From positions 16,516 through 80,515 of the forward strand of contig JWZX01003118.1 of assembly GCA_001275005.1 (NCBI GenBank): a stretch of DNA of 64,000 nt, written 5' to 3'. The translations under genes were made by a program, and so were the position numbers. The stretch is from Chrysochromulina tobinii (taxonomy: Eukaryota; Haptophyta; Prymnesiales; Chrysochromulinaceae). Each line of letters opens with the position of its first letter. Positions within the stretch are counted from its first letter, which is position 1. Under the pieces are notes generated by a model. That model was not told the origin of the DNA and made no database searches. It saw only the letters and a program-made list of their open reading frames with translations. Below are positions 34,114 to 45,364 of this stretch, piece by piece.

Positions 34114-35142
34114 TCACTCCGCCCGCACGAGCACAAAGGGCGCGCAGTTCCTCACGCCGCCGGTCGCCCGGAACGATCCGAGACCGACGAGCACCCCAGG
34201 CGCCACCTCGCGCAGCTCGTCGCGCATGCCGAGCACGCTTCCTAATTTGGGCACGCTTCCCCACCAAAAGTCTCCCTTGCCATCGCCCTGTGCTCCGTAG
34301 TCGAGGATGAGCGCGGGGCGGCCGTCGAGCCGGCTCGGCTCGATGCGCGCCGTGAAGCTGCGACGACGGAGCTCGGGCTCGGCCTCTAGGGCGCCGCTCT
34401 CGCCCGCCTGCTGCCGTCTCACCGAGTCGCTCGTAGCGACGGCCGTCGACTGCCCGCCACGCTGCTGTAGCTCTCCGGCCATAGACTGGCGGAGTAACGG
34501 ATCGGAGAGCGCCCTCTGCTCGCGCAGCTGCTGGTTGAGCACGCGTTCAAGCTCGCCCCCCGCGCTGCTCGTGATGCCGAAGCGATTAGGGACGTTCCCT
34601 CCGAAGCGGTTGCAGCCGCCGGAGGTGAAGAAGACCTTCCCTCGCCACCGCCGGAAGGGCGCAAACAGGCGATGTGTGATGAAGGAGGAGGCCGGGGCGA
34701 GGACGCCGCGATGGAGCAGCATCCCATCGTAGACCTCAGCCTGAGCCTGACCTGGCAGCTCTGGCGCCGCGCCGTTGCGCCATGCGCGGACGACATCGGC
34801 CTTGGTGCGGAGGGTCATGACCTCCTCGAGGCATCGCGGGGAGGTGTCCGTTGGCGTGAAGGCGCTCGAGACAATATAGCCTCCGTCGCCCATATTGTCA
34901 ATGGCACCCTCAAAGGTGAGCGGCACATCGTCCCGTTTCAGAATGGAGTCCAGGTTGGTCGGCTGCGATGGGCCATTTTGTGCTATGTTCAGTGCGACCA
35001 ATGCCACTGTCGAGGCAGGAAGGGCGAGGCGCAGTAGAGACATGCTGGGCGGCGATGTCCTGCATGAGGTGGAGCTCGTCATGGTCATGCGCATAGACGC
35101 GACCATCGTCACGCTACCTAGGAGGAGTCGGCTAGAGAGCAT
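34114..35142 (-). CDS. Conserved-looking protein of unknown function, possible organelle signal
   Basis: A single exon of about 342 residues from the first ATG (MLSSRLLLG). The N-terminus is Ser/Met/Thr-rich with basic residues, then has a hydrophobic stretch (LLRLALPASTVALVALNIAQ). This could be a bipartite plastid or other secretory targeting sequence. The body has two ordered-looking blocks: FRRWRGKVFFTSGGCNRFGG and a C-terminal block with SRLDGRPALILDYG and ELREVAPGVLVGLGSF. The C-terminal block resembles unknown proteins of photosynthetic protists that I cannot name. A low-complexity Gln/Arg region separates the two. No catalytic motif is recognised. Confidence 0.65.
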   Translation of the reverse strand: MLSSRLLLGSVTMVASMRMTMTSSTSCRTSPPSMSLLRLALPASTVALVALNIAQNGPSQPTNLDSILKRDDVPLTFEGAIDNMGDGGYIVSSAFTPTDTSPRCLEEVMTLRTKADVVRAWRNGAAPELPGQAQAEVYDGMLLHRGVLAPASSFITHRLFAPFRRWRGKVFFTSGGCNRFGGNVPNRFGITSSAGGELERVLNQQLREQRALSDPLLRQSMAGELQQRGGQSTAVATSDSVRRQQAGESGALEAEPELRRRSFTARIEPSRLDGRPALILDYGAQGDGKGDFWWGSVPKLGSVLGMRDELREVAPGVLVGLGSFRATGGVRNCAPFVLVRAE

Positions 35143-35387
35143 TTCACGAGATCTCCAGATTTTCGGCAAAAATTCGTGTTGAGATGGAATACATTGTACA
35201 TGTAGCGTGTAGAGGTGCCAGTCACCGCATCCGGTATTTGCCGTGTCCCTGAGCAGTCACGGGTCAGAGTCGGGGCGGCTTGTTTGACAAAACTTGACTG
35301 GATGGGCGATTCTCCTGGGGCACGGCAAAAAAGCTCCAAGCCCGGACGGTGCGCCCCGCACGCTCTCACACTGACTTTGGGTTCACT

Positions 35388-36581
35388 ATGGACGAGAGTA
35401 GCGACGATGACGGCGATATACCTTTAGTGTTTCGGCGACGTTCTCATCAGTCGACCACTTCGGCCACGTTGCGAACGCCGCAGCCAGACGCACCGCCCGA
35501 GATCGAGTGCGCGTCCTCCTCTGGCGCGGTCGCGCCCACGCCGGCGAGTGCGCGCGCGCCCGCGCCGCCGTCTCCGCCCAGGCCCATGCAGGTGGAGTCA
35601 CCTGTACCGCCTGCGTCGCTTGTGCCGCTCGTGCCAGCCGTGCCGCTCGTGCCACCCGTGCCTGCCGTCTCGCTCGTGCCGCTCGTGCCGTTCGTGCCCG
35701 CCGTGCAATCTGTTCACGTCGCATGTGCCGTTGGAAGCTCGCTGCTGTCGGCCCCGCCATCTGCAGCTTCGGCCACAGCAAAAGCTTCTCTGTGTGCCCC
35801 AGCCGCCGCAACCCACGAGGCCTCAACACCTGCTCCAGCCGGCATTCCCCCAGCCGCAGCAGCGCATTGCCCTGCTGCCGCTGCAAACCTTGCGGCCGCG
35901 TCTTCAACCGCCATGGCCGCCGGAGCAAGTGAGGCCTCAGCCAGCACCCTCGCCGCGGCAGCGGCTGCGGCAGCCGCCAAGGCCGCCGGTGCGAATGAGG
36001 GCACAGCCAACGCCATCGCAGCGACAACTTACACTATCGCAGCGACCATATTCTCCAACGGGACCAGTGCTGGCACCAATCCTGGTACCAGTGCTGCCCC
36101 TGCTTCCTCTGCTGCCGCGAGCGTGAGTGGCTCAATCCCAGCCCAGGCCGGTGCGGCGTGCACTCAAGTGACGCCGGATGCAGAAATGAGGGCAAGAGCT
36201 GCACCGGCTGCCGAGCAAAGTCTGCAGCTTGCGAATCTCGGTTGCAGTCTACGTTGGCAACATCAGCCGATCAGCCATGCACACGAGGTCGCCACCGCCT
36301 ATACGGCAACAACCCCTCCTGCAACCGCGGTAAAGCCACCAGCTTCTCAATTGCCGATCCAATTGCCGATCCAATTGCCGATCCCGTCAAACGTGGTGGC
36401 GGCGGCGGTGCAGAGCCACTGCAGTTCACTGCAGTGGGCCTGCAGTGGGCGTGCTGCAGGGTGCAGCACTGCACCAGGGTGCAGCACTGCAGTGGCTCAG
36501 CATGCAGTGGCTCAGCATGCAGTGGCTCAGCATGCAGTGGCTCAGCAGCATCAGCATCAGCAGCAGCAGCAGCAGCAGCAG

Positions 36582-36627
<46 letters not shown>

Positions 36628-39600
36628 AGCGCTCCTTCTCAATGTGTGCAGCCTTGCGCGCGCTCTCGGAGGCCCCGCGACCGCTGGTGCACCCTGGTGC
36701 AGTGCTGCACCCTGGTGCAGTGCTGCACCCTGGTTCAGTGCTGCACCCTGGTGCAGTGGTGCACACTGAAGCACGCCCACTGCAGTGGCTCAGCAGCACT
36801 GCAGTGGCTCAGCATGCAGTGGCCACTGCAGTGGCTCAGCAGCAGCAGCTGATGCAGGTTGAGCTCGTGCAGAATGTGATGCTCCAAGGGCGTGAGGCAT
36901 GGCGGCAGATGGTGGTGCTCACGCAACAGCTCGTGCTGCCAGGCCGATGGGAATCAGCTACGGCCGAAGTGGAGAAATTCCACACCAACATGCAGCAGTT
37001 CGCCGTCAAGAACGCGGAGTTTATCGCTGCGCAGGCGCTGCAGCAAACGCGCGTCAAAGAGCGTGATGCCATTGCCAAGGAGCGCACAGATATGCTGCTG
37101 GCATACGCAGAGTTCTCGAGCGTCTCCCAAGCTCTTGCACAAGCTCTGAGAGCCCAAGGTGACACATCGAGGGGAGCTGCAGAGTTCATCAGGCAGGCCT
37201 CGATCAGGCAGGCATTGATCTCAAAGCTTCAGAATGCGTGTCGTCTCATGGCAAGATATGAGGCTGGAAAGTGGCATCTCGAGATTCTAAAAGCCAATAC
37301 TCAACGTATGGACTTGAACACTCAGGTTGTAATGGCATCTGAGTTAGCACGCGGCAGAGTTGACTTGCTCGAGAAGCGCGAGGTCGAGCTGGCATCGTTG
37401 GTGGTGCACCACCATCCTAGGCCGGTGGCGCCAGCGCCGCCGCTGCTCATGCGACCCATCCAAATGATTTGCAAGACCCGCGAGGCGGGGCTGTACAAGC
37501 TGCTCGATGAGCTCCTTGACCAGAATGTGGCCATGCAGACACGGGTGGTTGCGGATGATGGTTCCGCTCTGTTGCCAAATCTGGATGCGTTCAACTTCGC
37601 CAAGACGCATATCTCGGCTGTGCTCGCTTCGGGGCTTCTCGTCATGGCTGCAGAGCTTCGGATGTCTTGGTGGGTGAAGCTGCATGTTGAGCTTGTGGTC
37701 GCGTACACGCTCACCAGAGGCGTGCGACTTGGCCCGGAAGGTCTCGAGAAGCTGCCGCATGCGCCGCAGCCGGCCGACGAATCGTACAGCCGTCTGCACG
37801 ATTCCACAGCCGTGACGTGCGCCGTGCACCACGCGTGGCACCTGGCGACGGCGCTCGAGTGCGGGCTATGGCGTCGCCTGGGCAAGACCTCCCTGATCCA
37901 GACCGCGAATGATAATGTGGCACTCCGAGCCTTCTTCGCTCGACAGTACGAGCCCAAGCTGGACGCTCTCTGCCGCCGGGTGCACCAGTCGAACGTGGGG
38001 GTGCTCGCGGCGGCGGGGCTGACCGAGAGACTGCACGCAGCGGCCCTGCACTCCATACCCATCGACCATGCGAAGCTGATGAGCGCCCTCATTAACGAAG
38101 CCTGCCGGACGTCTAAGCCTCCGCCCGTGACGGCGCCGGTAGCTAAGCCTCGGCCGGAGTCGACTCCGCCCGTGACGGCGCCGGTTGCCGAGCCGCCGAC
38201 CCCACCTCCTGGGAAGCCACATGGGCAGCCAGAGCAGATGGTGGTGGAGTTAGACGATTCCGAGGACGAGTCCCCTTCGCCTACGGCGGCGGCAGCAGGA
38301 GCGGCAGTAGCTACGGCATCGGCGATGGAATTGCGCCGCATGCCGAGCGCTGTGCCGGGCGTTCCGGACGTGCCGCGCGTTGTGCCGGGCGTTCCTGACG
38401 ATGTGCCGGGCGTACCGAACGCGCCACACGCTGTGCCGGGCGTACCAGACGAGCCGAGCGCCCGCCGCCTCGCTCTCGTGCTCTTGAAGCATCGGCGTCC
38501 ATGCATCGACTATCTTCTCTCGATGCATCAGCGAGGCTCACGCTACCAAGTTGGGTCCACCGCGCTACTAGTGAGACTCACGCTCGAAGATTTGGTATCG
38601 ACTTTGAGTGGTGTCTGTGAGCTGAGCGTGGACCAAACGGTACACTGCCTTGGGCTGGCGGTGCTGAACCACGTGGAGCAGCAGCAGAAGCTCGAAGAGG
38701 CGGCGCTCAACCACGTGAAGCAGCAGCAGCAGAAGAAGCCCGAAGAAGCTCGTGAAGCGTACGCGTTGAAGATTCGTCAAGCCGAGGCCAAGGCTGAGAA
38801 GGCCAAGGCTGAGAAGGCCAGGCTGGCCACGAGGTGGGCCAGAGAGAAGGCAGCAACGACAGCTGCCAAGACGGCTGCCAAAATGGCCTCGGAGACGGCT
38901 GCCCAAATGGCCTTGGAGACGGCTGCCCAAATGGCCTTGGAGACGGCTGCCAAAATGGCCTTGGAGGCTGCCGAGGAGCGTCTGTGGACCGGCTCGCCGG
39001 ACAGCGTGGCGGGCCGGTTGCTTCATGAGTCGACGGGATTGGTACGTGGCTCTCCCTGATTGCCTCTGATGAGCTCTGATTGCCTCCCTCATCAGGTACG
39101 TGGCTCTCCCTGATTGCCTCTGATGAGCTCTGATTGCCTCCCTCATCAGGTACGTGGCTCTCCCTGATTGCCTCTGATGAGCTCTGATTGCCTCCCTCAT
39201 CAGGTACGTGGCTCTCCCTGATTGCCTCTGATGAGCTCTGATTGCCTCCCTCATCAGGTACGTGGCTCTCCCTGATTGCCTCTGATGAGCTATGATTGCC
39301 TCCCTCATCAGGTACGTGGCTCTCCCTGATTGCCTCTGATGACCTCTGATGACCTCTGATGGCCTCTGGTGGCCTCTGATGGCCTCTGATGGCCTCTGAT
39401 GGCCTCCCTCATCAGGTACGTGGCGGCGTGCCCACCTTGTGTGGGCTCTCCCTCTTGGCCCTCGCCCGGCGCCGTGTCTCCACACCGGACTTCCCCACAG
39501 AGGGCTATTCCCCACAGGGCTATTCCCCACAGTGCTATTCCGCCCCCCCACTCGACGAGTTCCGGGCGAAGGAGATCACTCGCGCGGAGGTGACGTCGGT

Positions 39601-42600
39601 GGCCAGATCCGCAGCGGATGGCGCGCCGGGTGCGGCGGGTGGGGCTGCAACCTGTGTGGCCGTCGCGAGTGCGATGGTCGTTGACGAGGCTCAGACAGAT
39701 GAGATGATGGTCGAAGTGGTGGTCGAGGAGGACTATGACCCGCAGGTGCGTATGTACCACGCTTCCCAAGATTCCATCTTGCGCGTCACGCCCGAGGGCC
39801 TCCGCTCGCACGTTGAGCGCCTCATCGGCTGGCGCAACGCGTTGCGCGACGCCCGGGATGCCTTCGAGGCGCAGCAGCGATCGCGGCGTGAGAAGCGGCT
39901 ACGAGCGCTCGAGACGGCGCGCAGGGAGAAGCAGCAGGCCCAGACGAGCTCGAGACGACGCGCTGAGCTCGTGGCGCGTGCGCATGCGCTGCAACCGGCC
40001 CTCCGGCGTATCGTCGAGACGTCTGTCCTCGAGACGGCCATCATCCTCGAGACGATCGATCAGATGATCTCGAGAGTGGAGATTGAATCTGAGCGAGCTC
40101 GAGGCATCTCGAGAATCGAGATCGAACAGCGGCGCACGGGCGACGGGGGCATGGAGGCAGCTGAGCGACGGGCACACCTGAGTCGCGAGGCGCAGGTGGA
40201 GGCCGCTGTGCGCCATCTCATCGACAAGGTCGTGCGCATCAATAGCGAGCGCCATGCGGAGCCTGATGCAGCTTACTACGCCGCGTGCATCGGCGCGCTC
40301 GGAGCCTACGTGCGCGACTGCGGCGGCGAGGAGGGCATGGTGGCCGGCTGGCGCGTGAAACAGGAGGTACGCATGACGGGCAATTCGGCCGGTACGACCG
40401 ATCTCTACTACTTTGACCGCAACGGGCGCAAGTTCCGCTCAGCCAAGGAGATCGCAATCTGGCTCGGACTGCAGCCCTCCAGTGGCCACAAGATGCAAGT
40501 GAGAAGGTACGTGCCGGCCGAGACGATCACGGGCGGCGGCAGCGCCTCGGGGGGCGGCAGTGCCTTGGGGGGTAGCTCCTCGGCCGAGAAGCTGCCGCCG
40601 GTCGGGTCTGCTATCCAACGGCCACTCGAGCGGGACGAGGTGCAACGGCTAAATTCCAAATATGGCAACCTTGTAATCGAGTCCGCACTGCTGGTCTCGC
40701 CATCGGCCGCGCTGCAGCCCTCGCAGCCGCCCATGCCCCGACTTGGGCTGCTGCGTTCTGGGCTCTCTCCAGTGGCAACGCTGCCCGTCCGGACGGTGGG
40801 AATCGAGGATGAGCTCGCGGGGGAGATCTATGATGAGCTCAATCACGAAATGTCCATGGCGGACCTCGAGCAGCGCCTGTGGAAAGGTGCGCGCGCGCAA
40901 GGCTGGAGAGGAACGCAACACGGTCGCTCCCTCCTCGCGCCCGATGGTGCCAAGTTTCACATCAAGACCGGGGTCGACAAGGCGACGCTGCTGGCCAGGG
41001 CGTTGGACCACTATCATCGCACGCTCCTACCCGCGCTGCTGCACCAGAGGATCGAGGTCTACTGGCCACTCGATGATCAGTGGTATGCCGGTCAGATCGT
41101 GCAGATCGTGCACGCGACGGAGGGCCCTCAGCCCGACGAGACCAGGGATGAAGAGGCCCACGGCGCCTTGTCGGCAGTCGCGCACTCGTCCGAAGCTGTC
41201 GCTCGGATGGGAAGTCGGGAGTTGCGCCGGGCGGTGCGTGCGGCCATCACCGAGTCGGGCAAGGCGCAATCCGCTTTCGGCAGTCTGATAGGCGTGAACA
41301 ACTCGTACCTTCATAAGTGGCTGAACCAGAACTGGTACGGCATGCAGAAGCCCAGGGGCGTCGACAAGATCATCGAGGCGAAGGTGCGCGCCTATCTCTA
41401 CCGCCAGATATCATCTCGCGCCGCTCTTTTCGCCGCCGCCATCAGAGGCAAGCCCATCTCTCAGCCGGCCTCTGCGGTTGTACCGTTGCCGCCACCGGCA
41501 CTCACGCATGTCATCCTGTACGACGACGGCGAGTTCGAAGGCCTCAATCTGTCTGTCAAGGGAACACCGAGCAGCGGCGCTGTGCACGTCGCCTCCGAAC
41601 TTTGGCGACCGTGCGCCACGCCATCGCCGGCGCCGGTGCTCGCGCGGAGCTCTTCCGCGGCGGCGCGGTCGGCGGCCAATAAGTGGCAGGCGTCATGGGG
41701 AGGGGAGGGTGGTGGTGGTAAGGGCAGTAGTGGCAACAGTGTAGGCGAACTGTCGACGGCTGGCGCGGAGGCGAGGGGCGAAGCGCCGCCGCTCACGGCG
41801 GACGAGGCCAGGGCGGCCGCGGCGGCCGAGGGGCTCGAGCTCGTGCCGTCGTCGAGCCGTTACAGCGGTCAAACGGGCTTCAAAGGCGTGATTAAGAATG
41901 GTGGCAGGTACGCAGTGACGATCTGTAAGAATGGCAAGCCGCGCTACTTGGGCACCTTCGCAACGCCTGAGGAGGCGGCCTTGTGCTACGCGAGGCACAT
42001 TGGGGCGGAGCGAGCGGCGGCATGGGCAGCTGAGGCGAGGGTCGCAGCGCCGCAGCCGCTCACGGCGGACGAGGCCAGGGCGGCCGCGGCGGCCGAGGGG
42101 CTCGAGCTGGTGCCGTCCTCGGTCAGCGAGACGGGCTTCAAGGGCGTGACGAAGTCGGGCTTCAAATACATGACGAACGTTTCTAAGAATGGCAAGCAGC
42201 GCTACCTCGGCACCTTCGCGACGCCGGAGGAGGCGGCCTTGTGCTGCGCGAGGTACATTGGGGCGAAGAAAGCGGCGGCTGCGCTCCGCGTCACTCGGAC
42301 ATCCCCCCCGCGCGCTCCGGCTGAGGCAAGGGTTGCAGTGCCGCAGCCGCTCACTGCGGACGAGGCCAGGGCGGCCGCGGCGGCCGAGGGGCTCGAGCTG
42401 GTGCTGTCCTCGAGCAATGAGACGGGCTTCAAGGGCGTGACGAAGTTCAAGGGCAAATACAAGACGACCGTTTCTAAGAATGGCACGCACCACTACCTCG
42501 GCGCCTTCGCGACGCCGGAGGAGGCTGCCTTGCGCTATGCGAGGTACATTGGGGCGAAGCGAGCTGCGGCAGAGGCAAGGGTTGCGGTGCCGCAGCCGCT

Positions 42601-44098
42601 CATGGCTGCGTGGTCGGCGGCCTCGGCGATCAGCCGGAGCAAGCCGCCCGCCGGAGCTCTTTCGGTGCCAATAACGGGCGTGTTGGGGTATGTTGACGAG
42701 AGTCCGGCGGAGAGTGGAGCCAAGCGCAAGCGTACTGTCACGCAGCACCTCGGCGTTGGCGACAACTGGGGATTGGGCTCGTCCAGAGGTTGGACCAGTG
42801 AGGCCACAGCGGCAACCGACCCGTACCGGCTGTGGCCTCCAGCCGAGATCCCTTGCGTGCGGCTCAGGATCGCGTATCCCGAGGGCGCCCCCCCGCCGAC
42901 CGACCGTGCCGCAGCGCTCCTCACGTCCGGCTGGCGCCGCCGTTTTGAGCACTTGCATGCAGGGGGAGACGTCGGCGGCCACGTCTTCAGGTACGGCGAG
43001 CGCCGGCAGCTCGGCATCGAAGACTCTGCCGGCCTATCCCACGTGCCCGCCGGCTGGGCGCCGGCCGAGGCGCCGCCGCCGCTTTCGCGCGGTACGTCAC
43101 CGGAGTCTCCGGAGCTCCTGACGAGATTGACGAGATTACCGTCTCTGGAGCTCGTGCCTTCGTCTGACGTGTTGCTCTCTATGCGCGAATGCATCCGTCT
43201 TCTGTCCTTTCTCGAGGACGACGTGCCTACTGCCCTACGTGGCGTGTCCAACGCCTTTGGAGGTTTGAACGCGATCAGGGAGCAGCTGGCCAAGAACGCG
43301 TTTGGCTCTGCTGCGGACTTTGTGGACGTGGTTCGTCGTGTGTGGGCCGGTGCACGCGCCGAGCATCCCCCGACGTCGAGCGCTCACCAGGCGGCGCTGC
43401 GGCTCGCGCTGCGCTTCGAGCAGCTGCTGCAGGCCTCGACCACGCCGGGGGTGGCGACCGGGGTTGCGCCCGGGGCGGCGCCCGCGTCTACGCGAGGGTC
43501 CCCATATGAACACGACTGGGTGCACTATGTCGACTGGGACGACGAGGTGGTGGAGGTGGATGAGGTGGATGAAATGGAGGAGGCGGAGAGGGAGGAAGAG
43601 GTGGTGGAGGACGACGAGGAGGAGGAGGATGAGACGGGCGAGGTGCTGGGCAGACAGGGCGATCAGTCCGACGATGCTGAGCCATGCATGTCCACCACGG
43701 CGGTCACGCCCACCACGGCGCCGGCGCCCGATGTGGAGGACGGCATGACGGGCTCGGGGAGTGGCATGGAGATTGAGGAGCTCGAGGACTTCGATGTCGA
43801 GGGGCTCGAGCAGTCCCTCCTGCCATATTTGGAAGTCGATGGGCTCGAGCAGTCCCTCCTTTTGGCAGATGGGCACGAGCTGGATGGTGCTATCCAGGAT
43901 GTGCAAGCAGCGGTGCAACAGGCTGACGGCGGGGCCGAGCAAGTAGCTCAGGCCACGGCCGTCGCAGCTCATAGCAGCCCAGCCCCAGGTTACAGCAGAT
44001 TTCGCTCAGGCTGGTTCGATCTGAATTCTGACGTCGTCGAAGACGACGTCGAGGATGACGTCGAGGACAACGTCGAGGACGACGTCGAGGACGACTGA
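35388..44098 (+). CDS. Giant chromatin-type protein: MBD-like, split Tudor-like, HTH-like and three AP2 domains
   Basis: Exons 35388-39041 and 39416-44098 join in phase 0 (GGATTG|GTACGTGGC) and encode about 2,780 residues. Exon 1 starts MDESSDDDG and is mostly low complexity: Ala/Pro/Val-rich, then AVAQHAVAQ repeats, poly-Gln/His, a helical region (36860-37400), a globular unknown region (37450-38100) and PGVPD repeats. Exon 2 begins with basic coiled coil. It then has an MBD/TAM-like block (LYYFDRNGRKFRSAKEIAIWLGL, near 40400) and a Tudor-like strand pair: VYWPLDDQWYAGQI near 41060 and ILYDDGEFEGLNL near 41520. A helix-turn-helix-like insert lies between them (SAFGSLIGVNNSYLHKWLNQ). Three AP2-like domains follow (41855-42010, 42110-42265, 42410-42560), each with YLG.FATPEEAAL, separated by near-identical TADEARAAAAAEGLEL linkers. 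The C-terminus is acidic. A nuclear DNA- or chromatin-binding role is inferred. Two separate genes are the alternative. Confidence 0.75.
36428..36845. repeat. Inverted GCAGTG/CACTGC repeats around a CAG/CAT microsatellite, inside coding sequence
   Basis: The left arm (about 36428-36545) is built of GTGCAGCACTGCA and GCAGTGGCTCAGCAT units. The right arm (about 36688-36845) has the complementary CTGCACCCTGGTGCAGTG units and more GCAGTGGCTCAGCA units. The centre is a CAGCAG...CATCAT...CAGCAG run at about 36545-36630, coding for Gln/His. The two arms could pair. Confidence 0.8.
39042..39415 (+). repeat. Intron made of six tandem introner units
   Basis: Units start at 39042, 39096, 39150, 39204, 39258 and 39312. 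The first five are 54 bases and nearly identical. The sixth is 104 bases, extended by extra TGATGGCCTC repeats. Every unit begins GTACGTGGCTCTCC, a good 5' splice site, and ends CCTCATCAG, a good 3' splice site. The downstream exon also begins GTACGTGGC, a 9-base flanking duplication. Removing the whole block keeps the reading frame. Confidence 0.93.
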
Positions 44099-44271
44099 GT
44101 CTGAGAATTACGCTGATTAAGCGGAGTGCCGATCCCGACTTGAGGTTCGTTTATGTTTTCGTTTTTAGCCGACGTGCTGTAGCGTTTATTATTTTGTAGC
44201 TAGTGGACGTAGAGGAAACAGCTGTACATCTGACGGGTCAAATTATATATACTTTGCCGTTTTGGTGGGCA

Positions 44272-45012
44272 TCAGCGCTCAGGCACCGCGGGACTCTCCT
44301 CAGGCTCAGCCTTCAACAAGAGCGCCTCGATCTCCAGCTGCTCTCGCAAGAGATCATTTGTGTCGTCCAGATGCGCCCGAATCGCGCCGTAGGCGTGCAC
44401 GATCTTGTAGTCGTACTCAGGGTAGGCTGCCGCTAGCCGCTTCCCCTGCCACTCCGCGAGGCGGCCGTGGAACGAATCGCCGCCGATGGCGATGCTCTGT
44501 TCCCTTGCAAACTGCATGCACAGCAGGAAGAATGAGAGCGCTCCCGTGCTGGGCTCCATCCACGCCCATGCCCACATGCCGACCTCGAGGCAGGTATCCG
44601 CGTCGCCTATTTCGGGCGGAGCCGCCGTCACCAAGTAGTGATTGAAAAGCGAAGCGCTCGGGTAATGAAAGAGGAGAGGGATGGACACCCATCCGGTAAT
44701 GAGCGCGCCGTAGATGGCCACCTTATGCGGTGCCTCAATGATGGGATCGTTGGGATCGATGAGCGCTCCCATTTGACAAAGTCTTGCCGTCGTATGCTGG
44801 TACTCGACTCCATCGACAGCCATGATCTCCCGCCGTAGTCTCTCGCGCACGGCGGCCGGATGCGCTGGCGATTCCTCTGCGAGCCGAAAGATTGTGAATG
44901 GGTCGAGTGCGCGCACGTCACACGCGCTCCTCGAGCGCACGCACAAGCGCCTGGAAGTCGTGCGCAGCGGCAGACTGGCGGCGCTGCTTGCACGGGCCAG
45001 GTGTTGCAGCAT
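44272..45012 (-). CDS. Probable mitochondrial inner-membrane protein of unknown function
   Basis: A 246-residue single-exon protein. The first 30 residues are rich in Arg, Ser, Ala and Leu with no acidic residues, a typical mitochondrial presequence. The middle has two hydrophobic segments (KVAIYGALITGWVSIPLLFH and a second with STGALSFFLLCMQFA) separated by LEVGMWAWAWMEP. The C-terminal 40 residues are helical and acidic. The pattern PHKVA...SIPLLFH...EVGxWAWxWMEP looks like a conserved protist protein, but I cannot name the family. Its 3' end converges on the AP2/MBD gene with about 170 bases between them. Confidence 0.7.
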   Translation of the reverse strand: MLQHLARASSAASLPLRTTSRRLCVRSRSACDVRALDPFTIFRLAEESPAHPAAVRERLRREIMAVDGVEYQHTTARLCQMGALIDPNDPIIEAPHKVAIYGALITGWVSIPLLFHYPSASLFNHYLVTAAPPEIGDADTCLEVGMWAWAWMEPSTGALSFFLLCMQFAREQSIAIGGDSFHGRLAEWQGKRLAAAYPEYDYKIVHAYGAIRAHLDDTNDLLREQLEIEALLLKAEPEESPAVPER

Positions 45013-45364
45013 ATATCCGATATCAGCGGTTGGGGCTGACTGCTGGGGCAGACAAAGTAGTTTGAACTTGAAATTTTCGCGACTGTGAACGCACCGTGTG
45101 AAGAGACTGTCCTCCGGTCGCCTCGCCAGGCTGCTTGTGTATGTACTGTAGAATCACAGTACATGCGGAGCCGAGCGTCGGCAACATATATGGCTCTCGG
45201 GTCTCACGAGAATCCTTGGAACATTAGTGGCACAACCGAGAAGGGGGCTGCCAGAGAGTGGTCCCCCGCGTCCCACCGTGGTGTCCACGAATCCAACGAA
45301 CTGTACTGCTCTCGTGAGTCGGGTGCTCTGCTGCTCGGCTGCTCGGCTGCTCTGGCGTCTCTCT
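45013..45364. other. Intergenic region
   Basis: About 350 bases between the start of the mitochondrial-type gene and the stop of the P5A ATPase gene, both on the minus strand. TGTACTGTAGAATCACAGTACA near 45138-45162 is an imperfect palindrome of uncertain meaning. No gene is seen. Confidence 0.45.

Noticed and set aside
38568-39551. Long minus-strand frame with an 18-residue repeat (RQSGRATYLMREAIRAHQ)
   Set aside because: It is the antisense reading of the 54-base intron array (54/3 = 18). The repeat length alone keeps it open. The plus-strand splice junction is better supported.
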